In this document: positions 1 to 5,819 of the stretch, in pieces | How the letters are laid out: each line of letters opens with the position of its first letter | Position numbering within the stretch: position 1 is the stretch's first letter | From: Actinomycetota bacterium | GTDB lineage: Bacteria > Actinomycetota > Thermoleophilia > Solirubrobacterales > Solirubrobacteraceae | Direction of reading: 5' to 3' | Length of the DNA: 6,920 nucleotides | NCBI GenBank assembly: GCA_005888335.1 | Contig: VAWY01000235.1 | Span: forward strand, 1 to 6,920 | Position numbers and translations under genes: made by a program | Notes under the pieces: model-generated | The model's input: the letters and a program-made list of their open reading frames with translations, nothing else | Told to the model about the DNA's origin: nothing | Databases searched by the model: none

Positions 1-381
1 CGACTGCACCCCGAGCGCGGTGAGTGCCGCGCCGGCAATCAGCGTGCCGAGTACCATCGCCGCCTCATAGCCGGCGAGCAGCGCGAACGCGACGGCCGCG
101 GCGAGCCCGCCGAGCGTCAGCGCGAGCCGCAACCCGAGCAGCCGGGCGAGCAGCCCCGCGCGCTCGGCCTCGCCGAGCACCGCGAGCTCGCGCGTGCCCA
201 GCATGTTCAGTCCGGCGTCGGCGAGGCCCTGCACGACCGCGACGAGCGAGAGGACCGTGACGTAGCGCCCCGCGTCGACCACGCCGAGGTGGCGGAAGAG
301 CAGCGCCGCGGCGCCGACCGACAGCGCCTGTCCCGCCGCGTAGCCGGCGGCCCGCGCCAGCCCGCCCCGCGCGGCGGCCAT
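1..381 (-). CDS. Polysaccharide flippase-like membrane protein, N-terminal part (runs off the left edge)
   Basis: The reading frame starts at ATG 381-379 and stays open for 127 codons to the window edge, so the C-terminus is missing. The visible part begins with a short basic segment (MAAARGGLARAAGY) followed by about four hydrophobic stretches, roughly residues 14-33, 39-60, 86-105 and 108-126. The run 'LFRHLGVVDAGRY...LADAGLNMLGTREL' resembles the start of Wzx/PST-type oligosaccharide flippases (MOP superfamily), in which an early helix pair is followed by a conserved G-x-R-E-(L/I) element. Such proteins move lipid-linked sugar repeats across the cytoplasmic membrane. The start lies 5 bases after the stop of the rfbG-like gene, with GAGGGG just before the ATG as a closely spaced ribosome binding site, so the two genes are probably one transcript. 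Family assignment is by pattern and context. A different multi-pass transporter remains possible because fewer than a third of the usual 400-500 residues are visible. Confidence 0.72.
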   Translation of the reverse strand, partial: MAAARGGLARAAGYAAGQALSVGAAALLFRHLGVVDAGRYVTVLSLVAVVQGLADAGLNMLGTRELAVLGEAERAGLLARLLGLRLALTLGGLAAAVAFALLAGYEAAMVLGTLIAGAALTALGVQS

Positions 382-386
382 GCCCC

Positions 387-1369
387 TCACGCCGCCGCGT
401 ACGCCTCGATCTGGGCGAGCGTCACCGCGCGCATGTCCGCCAGGCCCTCGTCGAGCCCCCAGCGCGCGCGCCAGCCCAGCCGCCCGCGCGCCCGCGACGA
501 GTCGAGCTTGAGCGCCCGCGCCTCGGGCGGGTGCGGGCCGGGGTCGGCCTCCCAGGCGACGCCGAGGCGCTCGGCGATCCAGCGCACGGGGCGGGCGTCG
601 TCGTCGGGCGGGCCGAAGTTCCAACCGGCCGCGCAGGCGGGCTCGGCGTGGGCGCGCTCGGCGAGCAGCAGGTAGCCGCTGAGCGGGTTGAGCACGTGCT
701 GCCAGGGCCGGATCGCGTCGGGGTGGCGCAGCCGGACGGGCTCGCCGGCCTCGGCGGCGCGCATCAGGTCGGGGACGAGCCGGTCGGCCGCCCAGTCGCC
801 GCCGCCGAAGACGTTGCCCGCCCGCGCCGAGGCGAGCCGCGCCGCGCCCGCCTCGCCGAAGAACGAGCGCCGGTAGGCCTCGGTGACGAGCTCCGAGCAC
901 GCCTTCGAGCTCGAGTACGGGTCGGCGCCGCCCTTGGGCTCGTCCTCGCGGTAGCCCCACTCCCAGTCGCGGTTCTCGTAGCACTTGTCCGACGTGACGT
1001 TGACGACGACCCGCACGCCGCCCGCCCGCCGCACCGCCTCGAGCACGTTGACCGTGCCCATGACGTTGGTCTCGTAGGTCTCGCGCGGGTCGGCGAACGA
1101 GCGGCGCACCAGCGGCTGCGCGGCGAGGTGCAGCACGACCTCGGGCCCGTGCTCGGCGACCGCGCCCCGGACCGCGTCGTAGTCGCGACCTGCGTGACGA
1201 GCTCGCCGACGCGGGCGAGCGCGTAAAGCGACGGCTCGGTCGGCACCCCGCGCGAGACCCCGATGACCTCCGCGCCGAGCGCGTGCAGCCACAGCGCCAG
1301 CCACGCGCCCTTGAAGCCCGTATGGCCCGTGACGAGCACCCGCCGACCGCCCCAGAACCCCAGATCCAT
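387..1369 (-). pseudogene. rfbG: CDP-glucose 4,6-dehydratase, frameshifted (or carrying a sequencing error)
   Basis: Intact relatives convert CDP-D-glucose to CDP-4-keto-6-deoxy-D-glucose, the entry step to 3,6-dideoxyhexoses and related surface sugars. Residues 1-60 (ATG 1369 to about 1190) read MDLGFWGGRRVLVTGHTGFKG with the NAD-binding GHTGFKG loop, and end ...ARVGELVTQ. The remaining 266 residues lie in another frame from about 1187 to the TGA at 387-389. They include HLAAQPLVR, the highly characteristic TSDKCYEN (972-995; catalytic Thr/Asp/Lys region), the YSSSK catalytic Tyr-Lys (Tyr codon at 915-917), RAGNVFGGGDWA, RPWQHVLNPLSGY and WNFGP, all typical of RfbG. Adding one base near 1187-1190 joins the halves into about 327 residues, shorter than the usual ~355-360. 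Compared with the family consensus, about four residues are also missing exactly at the join, where relatives have the GD(I/V)RD adenine-contact region. As written, the protein would be cut off within a nonsense tail. The start at 1369 is chosen because MDxxFWxGKRVxVTG is the family N-terminus; upstream codons are not conserved. Confidence 0.88.
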
Positions 1370-1377
1370 GGGCGGGG

Positions 1378-1383
1378 AGCGTA
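1378..1383 (-). promoter_or_regulatory. Possible -10 element of the rfbG-like gene
   Basis: TACGCT on the minus strand fits TANNNT and is followed by exactly eight bases (CCCCGCCC) and then the ATG at 1369. This would give a leaderless or nearly leaderless transcript, with the same spacing as seen upstream of the antitoxin and the TetR-like gene. No -35 match supports it, so chance is a real alternative. Confidence 0.35.
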
Positions 1384-1417
1384 GGGGTGGAACCGCGTTT
1401 CGGCTGCTCAGAACGCA

Positions 1418-1427
1418 GGTAGCTACC
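1418..1427. promoter_or_regulatory. Perfect 10-bp palindrome, possible operator
   Basis: GGTAGCTACC is self-complementary over ten bases and sits mid-way between the two divergent genes, about 50 bases before the rfbG-like ATG and about 100 before the glycosyltransferase start. It could be a dimeric regulator site. No second copy was seen in this gap, and a single 10-bp palindrome can occur by chance. Confidence 0.25.
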
Positions 1428-1503
1428 CTGGGCCGACGGGCAGGGCGGCCCGCAGGCTGCCGGAAACGGCGCGACTTCCCCACGGCTCCGCCGTTGTCAT
1501 GCC

Positions 1504-1509
1504 TACAGT
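1504..1509 (+). promoter_or_regulatory. Possible -10 element of the glycosyltransferase operon
   Basis: TACAGT fits TANNNT and is identical to the -10 proposed for the TetR-like gene at 6827-6832. It would start transcription near 1516, leaving about 15 bases of leader containing the GGCGG stretch just before the ATG at 1531. No good -35 is visible; TTGTCA at 1494-1499 lies too close to serve. Confidence 0.3.
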
Positions 1510-1530
1510 CGCCGCGGCGGCTCGCACGTT

Positions 1531-2358
1531 ATGGAACCAAGCACGTCATCCATCCATCGCCTGCGCCCGCTGGCGCCCGCGCCCGCCGATGTCCCCCGGC
1601 CGCCGGTCGCCGAGGTCGTCGGGATGCCGCTCGCGCTGACCGACTACGAGCGCACGATGGACTGGATGGACGCCGCGATCGCCCGCCGCGAGCGCGCGAT
1701 CGTCACCGCCGCCGCGGTCCACCTCGTCATGGTCGCCGCCGAGGATCCCGAGACGCGCGCGGCGCTCGCCCGCGACGAGGTCCTCGCCGTCCCCGACGGC
1801 CAGCCGCTGCACTGGGCGCTCAAGGCGCTCGGCCACCGCGACGCCTCGCGCGTCTACGGCCCCGACCTGATGGCGAAGTACTGCGAGCGCTCGGCGCGGA
1901 CCGGCACCCGGATGTACCTCTACGGCGGGCGCAACCAGGGCGCGCTCGTGCAGCTGACGCTCTCGCTGCGCAAGCTCTACCCCGGGCTGCGCATCGTCGG
2001 CGGCTACTCGCCGCCCTTCCGGCCGCTGACCGCCGAGGAGGAGAGCTGGGTCGTCGCCGACATCAACCGCTCGCGCGCCGACGTCGTCTGGGTCGGCACC
2101 GGCCAGCCCAAGCAGGAGAAGTGGATGGCCGCGATGCGCGACCGCCTCGAGGCGCCGATCCTCGCCGGCGTCGGCGCCGCGTTCGACTTCCACGCCGGCC
2201 TGGTGCCCCAGGCGCCCGGCTGGATGCAGGCGACCGGGCTTGAGTGGAGCTTCCGCCTGGCGCAGGAGCCGCGGCGCCTGTGGCGGCGCTACGTGCGTTA
2301 CAACCCGCTCTTCCTGCGCGCCTTCGCGGGCCAGCTGGTGCGGGAGCGCCTGCGGTGA
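1531..2358 (+). CDS. WecG/TagA/CpsF-family glycosyltransferase
   Basis: This 275-residue cytosolic or membrane-associated protein belongs to the family (GT26) that transfers N-acetylmannosamine, its uronic acid or a similar sugar from a UDP donor to a polyprenyl-diphosphate-linked acceptor. Family signatures are easy to see: VTAAAVHLVMVA (residues 58-69), the VPDG containing the presumed catalytic Asp at 89, the GRNQG-type loop after MYLYGG (128-133), VWVGTGQPKQEKW (186-198), AGVGAAFDFHAG (212-223), and the C-terminal GLEWSFRL...EPRRLWRRYVRYNP. The basic C-terminal stretch is the membrane-contacting part in characterised TagA proteins. One departure is Ala where most relatives have Asn in the T-x-N element near residue 60. 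The first ~28 residues are Pro/Ala-rich and outside the domain. No strong ribosome binding site precedes ATG 1531, so a start nearer 1624 is possible. Its stop codon overlaps the next gene by four bases. The substrate is not determined, although the neighbouring dehydrogenase makes a ManNAcA-type donor plausible. Confidence 0.9.
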   Translation: MEPSTSSIHRLRPLAPAPADVPRPPVAEVVGMPLALTDYERTMDWMDAAIARRERAIVTAAAVHLVMVAAEDPETRAALARDEVLAVPDGQPLHWALKALGHRDASRVYGPDLMAKYCERSARTGTRMYLYGGRNQGALVQLTLSLRKLYPGLRIVGGYSPPFRPLTAEEESWVVADINRSRADVVWVGTGQPKQEKWMAAMRDRLEAPILAGVGAAFDFHAGLVPQAPGWMQATGLEWSFRLAQEPRRLWRRYVRYNPLFLRAFAGQLVRERLR

Positions 2359-3605
2359 ACCACGACGTCGCCGTCGTCGGCCTCGGCCGCGTCGGCCTGC
2401 CGCTCGCCCTGTGCTTCGCCGACCGCGGCCTGCGCGTACTCGGCGTCGATCGCGACCCCGATCGCCTCGCCGCGCTGCGCGACCGGCGGATGCCCTTCGA
2501 CGAGCCCGGCGCCCAGGAGCTGCTCGACCGCGTCGAGCTCGCGCTGAGCGACCGCGTCAGCGACGCCGCCCAGGCCGGCCACATCGTCATCACGATCGGC
2601 ACGCCGGCCCTGTCGCACATCGAGATCGACCTGCGCGACATCCGCAGCGCGCTCGACGACCTGCTCCCCGTGCTGCGCGAGGGCTCCTCGCTCGTCCTGC
2701 GCTCGACGATCGCGCCCGGGACGACCGAGTTCGTCGCCGGCTACCTGGCCAAGCACCGCGGCTTCACGCCCGGCGAGGACGTCTTCGTCGCCCATGCGCC
2801 CGAGCGGATCGCCGCCGGCAGGTTCCTGGAGGAGATCGACACGCTGCCGTGCATCGTCGGCGGCGTCGGCGAGCGCTCCGGCGAGGTCGTCGGGCGGCTG
2901 TTCGGCTGCTTCGACGCGCCGATCGTCCAGACCACCCCGGTCCAGGCCGAGCTCGCCAAGATCTGGACCAACATCCTGCGCTACGCGACCTTCGCGCTGC
3001 CCAACCTGCTGATGATGGACTGCGAGCAGTACGGGGCGAACGTCTTCGAGGTCATCGACCTCATCAACCGCGACTATCCGCGCGGCGGAATGGCCATGCC
3101 GGGCCTGACCGGCGGGACGTGCCTGCGCAAGGACTTCACGTTCAGCGAGGAGCGCTCGAACGCCCCCGGCATGCTGCTCGCCGTCTCGCGCGTCCACGAG
3201 AGCGTGCCGCTGTTTCTGGTGCAGGGCCTGCGCCGGCGCCTGGGCGGCTCGCTGGCCGGCCGCAAGGTGGCCGTCCTCGGCCTGGCCTTCAAGGCGGGCA
3301 CCGACGACGAGCGCGACTCGCTGTCGCACAAGCTCGTGCGGCTGCTCGAGCGCGAGCTCGCCGACATCGCGGTCCACGACCCGCGCGTGCGGACCGTCAC
3401 GCAGTCCTTCGAGGACGCGGTCCGCGACGCCGACGCGGTCGTCGTGGCCACCAACCACGCCGAGTACTGCGGCGGCGAGACGCTCGCCCGCGTCCGCGAG
3501 CTGGCCAGCGACGACGTCCTGGTCGTCGACCCCTGGAACTGCTTCGGCGCCGGGCAGGTCTTCGCCTACGCGGCGGAGGTCGCCGCGCTCGTCGCGTCCT
3601 CGTGA
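2355..3605 (+). CDS. UDP-glucose/GDP-mannose dehydrogenase family protein (probably UDP-HexNAc dehydrogenase, WecC-like)
   Basis: This 416-residue cytosolic enzyme is predicted to oxidise C6 of a nucleotide sugar twice with NAD+, giving a uronic acid. The N-terminal Rossmann domain has GLGRVG (9-14) and the adenosine-binding Asp in VDRD (32). STIAPGT (118-123) and APERIAAGRFLEEIDTLPCIVGG (149-170) follow. The central domain has KIWTN (Lys202, Asn206), and the catalytic thiol lies in GGTCLRKD (Cys256). The C-terminal domain starts near VAVLGLAFKAGTDDERDS (306-322), the usual FKxxTDDxRxS. The PERIAxGRxLEE form is more common in HexNAc/ManNAc dehydrogenases than in UDP-glucose dehydrogenases, which together with the adjacent WecG-family gene favours a WecC-like role; this is inference. 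The start is GTG 2355, giving a 4-base GTGA overlap with the upstream stop; the frame is open further upstream but non-conserved. All expected catalytic residues are present and the length is normal, so it should be active. Confidence 0.9.
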   Translation: MNHDVAVVGLGRVGLPLALCFADRGLRVLGVDRDPDRLAALRDRRMPFDEPGAQELLDRVELALSDRVSDAAQAGHIVITIGTPALSHIEIDLRDIRSALDDLLPVLREGSSLVLRSTIAPGTTEFVAGYLAKHRGFTPGEDVFVAHAPERIAAGRFLEEIDTLPCIVGGVGERSGEVVGRLFGCFDAPIVQTTPVQAELAKIWTNILRYATFALPNLLMMDCEQYGANVFEVIDLINRDYPRGGMAMPGLTGGTCLRKDFTFSEERSNAPGMLLAVSRVHESVPLFLVQGLRRRLGGSLAGRKVAVLGLAFKAGTDDERDSLSHKLVRLLERELADIAVHDPRVRTVTQSFEDAVRDADAVVVATNHAEYCGGETLARVRELASDDVLVVDPWNCFGAGQVFAYAAEVAALVASS

Positions 3606-4576
3606 CGCGCGTCCTGGTGACCGGCGGCGCCGGCACCATCGGCGCCGCGGTGGTGCGCCGCCTGCTGCGCGACGCAGCGTTCGAGGTCCGGGTCAGCGAT
3701 CAGCGCGAGGCTCCCCAGTGGATGCGCGAGAGCTGCGAGGTGCACACCGGCGACCTGCGCGACGTCGAGGTGGCGCGCGCGGCGATGGCCGGCTGCACGC
3801 ACGTCGTCCACCTGGCGGCGATCGTCGGCGGGATCGCCAATTTCCACCGGCTGCCGTTCACGCTGACCGAGGTCAACAACGGCCTCTACAACGGGGTGTT
3901 CCGCGCGGCGCTGGACTCGCAGGACATCGAGCGCTTCGTCTACGTGAGCTCGAGCATGGTCTTCGAGCGCGCCGAGGTCTACCCGACGCCCGAGGAGTAC
4001 CTGAAGGACTGCCCGGTGCCGCTGTCGGCCTACGGCTTCTCCAAGCTCACCGGCGAGGTCTACTGCCGCGCCGCCCACGACGAGCACGGCCTGCCGTTCA
4101 CCATCTGCCGCCCGTTCAACGCCTACGGCCCGGGCGAGATGCCCGAGGACGAGCCGGGGATCGCCCACGCCGTGCCGGATCTGATCCGCAAGTGCCTGAC
4201 GCTCCCGGAGGGCGCGCCGCTGCCGATCTTCGGCGACGGCACCCAGACGCGGACGCTGACCCACATCGATGACATCGCCGACGGGATCGCCACTGCGATG
4301 GCCTCTCCGGCCGGCCTCAACGAGGACTTCAACATCTCGGCCGGTGACGAGCGCACGATCGCCGACATCGCCCGGATCATCTGGCGCGCCTGCGGCCGCG
4401 ATCCCGAGGCCTTCGCGCTGGCGCACGAGCCGACGTTCGCGGTCGACGTCGTGCGCCGCTGGCCGAGCGTCGAGAAGGCGCGGCGGGCGCTCGGCTGGGA
4501 GGCGCGGATCGGGATCGAGGAGGGCATCGCGCAGACCGTGGAGTGGCTGCGGCCGCACGTGGCGGCGCGCGCTTGA
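3602..4576 (+). CDS. NAD-dependent epimerase/dehydratase (extended SDR, nucleotide-sugar type)
   Basis: This 324-residue Rossmann protein is predicted to epimerise, dehydrate or reduce a nucleotide-activated sugar. It shows the cofactor loop TGGAGTIG (7-14), Asp33 at the end of strand two (SDQR), GDLRD (50-54), HLAA (70-73), catalytic Ser in VYVSSSMVF (near 117-118), and the Tyr-Lys pair in AYGFSK (Tyr144, Lys148). RPFNAYGPG (170-178) and the substrate-side FGDGTQTRTLTHIDD (210-224) are typical of UDP-sugar epimerases. The segment AAIVGGIANF (72-81) recalls the VGGI element of GDP-fucose synthases, so the exact reaction is open. The GTG start at 3602 overlaps the upstream stop as GTGA, indicating translational coupling. 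The same frame is open far upstream across the dehydrogenase gene, but that portion is arginine-rich shadow translation. It most likely supplies or remodels the donor sugar for the glycosyltransferase two genes upstream. The superfamily is certain; the substrate is unknown. Confidence 0.9.
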   Translation: MTRVLVTGGAGTIGAAVVRRLLRDAAFEVRVSDQREAPQWMRESCEVHTGDLRDVEVARAAMAGCTHVVHLAAIVGGIANFHRLPFTLTEVNNGLYNGVFRAALDSQDIERFVYVSSSMVFERAEVYPTPEEYLKDCPVPLSAYGFSKLTGEVYCRAAHDEHGLPFTICRPFNAYGPGEMPEDEPGIAHAVPDLIRKCLTLPEGAPLPIFGDGTQTRTLTHIDDIADGIATAMASPAGLNEDFNISAGDERTIADIARIIWRACGRDPEAFALAHEPTFAVDVVRRWPSVEKARRALGWEARIGIEEGIAQTVEWLRPHVAARA

Positions 4577-4606
4577 GCGCGCCAAGCCGTGGGTAGGCGC
4601 GGGGCC

Positions 4607-5101
4607 ATGAACGTCGCCCTCCGCCGCCGCCGCAAGCCCCGCACGATCGTCGGCAAGGTCATCCGCGCCTGGCCGTGGATCCGCCTCGGCCTACGCGTCG
4701 CGCGCTTCGTGCGCCGCGCGCAGCGCGTGATCCGGATCGCGCTCGTCGCGGCCGCCGCCGGCGCGGTCGCCGCCATCGTCCGCTGCCTGCGCCGCCGCCG
4801 CGAGGTTCCCGCTCAGACGTACGCGCCGCCGCCGGCCACGGCCGCCGACTGGAGCGGCGGCACGCGCGAGACCGGCTACGCGGCGGGCCCGGGCACCGAG
4901 ACCGAGCGCCACCTCGGGGCCGTCAAGTCCGACGACGACGGCGGCAAGTCGCCGACCTTCGAGGCCGGCGCGCCCGACGCCCCGTCACCGCAGGAGTCCG
5001 CCACCACGGCGCCGCACGGCGACCCGCTCGCGCCCGGCGAGAGCACGCCCGGCCGCGACGTGCCGCCGCCGGTCGAGGAGGAGCCGCCGAAGAAGACCTG
5101 A
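4607..5101 (+). CDS. Small single-pass membrane protein with disordered acidic tail (hypothetical)
   Basis: I do not recognise a family. The 164-residue product has a strongly basic N-terminal third (RRRRK near 6-10, several RxxR pairs to residue 44), one hydrophobic segment IALVAAAAGAVAAIVRCL (about 44-61), then RRRRE and a roughly 100-residue tail rich in Pro, Gly, Ala, Asp and Glu, ending VEEEPPKKT. This suggests one membrane helix flanked by positive charge with a flexible tail. The orientation cannot be assigned firmly because both flanks are basic. It follows the epimerase stop by 30 bases, so it may be the last gene of the operon, but nothing links it to sugar metabolism. ATG 4607 is preferred to GTG 4589 because GCGGGG precedes it closely; neither site is strong. 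GC-rich DNA can give spurious open frames, but the coherent helix-plus-tail layout and lack of an opposing gene support reality. Confidence 0.6.
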   Translation: MNVALRRRRKPRTIVGKVIRAWPWIRLGLRVARFVRRAQRVIRIALVAAAAGAVAAIVRCLRRRREVPAQTYAPPPATAADWSGGTRETGYAAGPGTETERHLGAVKSDDDGGKSPTFEAGAPDAPSPQESATTAPHGDPLAPGESTPGRDVPPPVEEEPPKKT

Positions 5102-5133
5102 GGGGCGCCGCGACCGACGTCCCAGAGACGCTC
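5102..5133. other. Short convergent gap between the small membrane protein gene and vapC
   Basis: Thirty-two bases separate the two stop codons of convergent genes. A terminator would be expected here or inside the gene ends, but I see no stem followed by a T-run on either strand. Confidence 0.5.
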
Positions 5134-5505
5134 CTACGCCCGCAGCGGCGTGAAGGCCAGAACCCCGGCGAGGGTCTCGTAGTGGCGATCGACGTGCACA
5201 ACGCCCGCTGCGTGTTGCTGGGCGCACGCCGCGACGAGCAGGTCGGGAAGAGCGACGCGATGCTGGCCGCGGGCGGCGAGCTCGCGATGAGCCCCGAGCG
5301 CGATGGCGAAGGTCTCGGCGTCCATGCGCAGGTCGCGGAACTGCGCAAGGTCATCCTCGAGAGCGCGGTAGTCAGTTATCGACCGAGCGCTGTAGAGGAG
5401 CTCGAGGCGCGTGATGGCACACAGGCACAGCTCGTCTTCATCGCCCGCTTGCACCACGCCGCGGACGTAGGCGGACTTATCGATGAGGAGCAGCCTCACC
5501 GCCAC
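5134..5505 (-). CDS. vapC: VapC-like PIN-domain toxin ribonuclease
   Basis: This protein of 123 residues (121 from the alternative start) has the size and layout of VapC toxins, Mg2+-dependent endoribonucleases that block translation by cutting tRNA or rRNA. The four acidic PIN residues are all visible: Asp9 in LLLIDKSAY, Glu35 in ITRLELLYSAR, Asp88 in ALPDLLVAA and Asp106 in VVHVDRHYE. The LIDKSA opening and the HR...PDLLVAA segment match the subgroup that includes mycobacterial VapC21-like proteins, judged by motif memory and not by search. The target RNA is unknown. It overlaps the antitoxin gene: GTG 5505 gives a 10-base overlap, while GTG 5499 gives a GTGA 4-base overlap like the other junctions in the window and is equally plausible. 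Neither has a clear ribosome binding site, consistent with coupling to antitoxin translation. Confidence 0.9.
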   Translation of the reverse strand: MAVRLLLIDKSAYVRGVVQAGDEDELCLCAITRLELLYSARSITDYRALEDDLAQFRDLRMDAETFAIALGAHRELAARGQHRVALPDLLVAACAQQHAAGVVHVDRHYETLAGVLAFTPLRA

Positions 5506-5759
5506 GCCGTGTCGGCGAGCAACTCGGCGGGATCGACGAGTCGGCCGGCACGGCTGAGCGCATCACGCTGGCGCTGCCGCCGCCGCTCGCGCTGAACGGC
5601 ATCCACGTCGGGGGCGATCGCGTCACGTCCGGCCGCGGCAAGCCGCAACAGCAGCTGCCGGCGGTCATCGATATCGGGCCAGCGCCGGTGCGCGAGGTCG
5701 AGCATCTCTGACAGGTCGCCGGTGTCGGTGACGGTGTAACGCGGGCGGGAGGTGGGCAC
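5496..5759 (-). CDS. vapB: VapB-like antitoxin partner of the PIN toxin
   Basis: The 87-residue product starts PTSRPRYTVTDTGDLSEMLDLAHRRWPD and continues DDRRQLLLRLAAAGRDAI. This matches the pattern of a ribbon-helix-helix-type DNA-binding domain (a short beta strand RYTVTDT, then two helices with the xxWP turn) seen in many actinobacterial VapB-like proteins. A charged linker (QRERRRQRQRD) and a C-terminal segment RLVDPAELLADTAWR that would wrap the toxin follow. It is expected to neutralise VapC and repress its own promoter. The GTG at 5759 is chosen over TTG 5789 and GTG 5777 because TACACT, a good -10 hexamer, lies at 5773-5768 and ends eight bases before it; starts further upstream would lie before or within the promoter. 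It ends inside the start of vapC. The fold assignment is by pattern only; the role is well supported by position next to a PIN gene. Confidence 0.8.
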   Translation of the reverse strand: MPTSRPRYTVTDTGDLSEMLDLAHRRWPDIDDRRQLLLRLAAAGRDAIAPDVDAVQRERRRQRQRDALSRAGRLVDPAELLADTAWR

Positions 5760-5767
5760 GGACCTGA

Positions 5768-5773
5768 AGTGTA
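5768..5773 (-). promoter_or_regulatory. -10 element of the vapBC promoter
   Basis: TACACT on the minus strand fits TANNNT and is followed by TCAGGTCC and GTG, so transcription would begin at or next to the antitoxin start codon (leaderless). No strong -35 is present at 16-18 bp. The position where it would lie is occupied by the inverted repeat at 5786-5804. Confidence 0.6.
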
Positions 5774-5785
5774 GCACCGCGTCCA

Positions 5786-5804
5786 GCAAGGTGCGACACC
5801 TTGC
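5786..5804. promoter_or_regulatory. Perfect 8-bp inverted repeat, probable vapBC operator
   Basis: GCAAGGTG-CGA-CACCTTGC is a 19-bp site with a perfect 8-bp inverted repeat around three bases. It is centred at 5795, on the -35 position of the vapB promoter, and lies 15 bases after the SDR stop codon. VapBC complexes typically bind such sites for autoregulation. The alternative is a transcription terminator for the SDR gene, since the sequence can form an 8-bp stem, but no T-run follows on the minus strand and a three-base loop is tight. Confidence 0.6.
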
Positions 5805-5819
5805 GTCGAAACCTAGTCC

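Larger units (their letters stand above)
1370..1530. other. Divergent intergenic region between the rfbG-like gene and the glycosyltransferase operon
   Basis: This 161-bp gap separates oppositely directed genes and must hold promoters for both. Candidates are TACGCT on the minus strand (1383-1378) ending eight bases before the rfbG ATG, and TACAGT on the plus strand (1504-1509) upstream of the glycosyltransferase start. Neither has a convincing -35 hexamer at 16-18 bp. A perfect 10-bp palindrome lies in the middle at 1418-1427. No open frame here looks like a real gene. Confidence 0.6.

Noticed and set aside
1180..1200. Programmed ribosomal frameshift in the rfbG-like gene
   Set aside because: No slippery heptamer, stimulatory stem or internal Shine-Dalgarno was seen at the junction, and residues appear to be missing there, which fits a deletion or error better than programmed recoding.
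531..1226. Long plus-strand open frame opposite the rfbG-like gene
   Set aside because: Its translation is low-complexity Ala/Gly/Arg/Val, as expected antisense to a GC-rich gene, while the minus strand carries clear RfbG motifs.
1263..2243. Plus-strand frame spanning the intergenic gap and glycosyltransferase gene
   Set aside because: It is an out-of-frame arginine-rich product; the WecG-family frame from 1531 holds the conserved motifs.
2298..3458. Long minus-strand frame opposite the dehydrogenase gene
   Set aside because: It has no recognisable domain and low-complexity composition; it is explained by third-position GC of the true gene.
2240..3601. Upstream extension of the epimerase frame across the dehydrogenase gene
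   Set aside because: The segment is arginine-rich shadow sequence; real homology begins at GTG 3602 with VTRVLVTGGAGTIG, and the dehydrogenase frame carries all catalytic motifs over the same bases.
3566..4585. 339-codon minus-strand frame opposite the epimerase gene
   Set aside because: The translation is Arg/Ala/Asp/Val-biased without motifs; the plus strand encodes a complete extended SDR.
5786..5804. Intrinsic terminator of the SDR gene
   Set aside because: The stem is perfect but no T-run follows on the minus strand and the loop is only three bases; its placement over the vapB promoter makes an operator the better reading, though dual use is not excluded.
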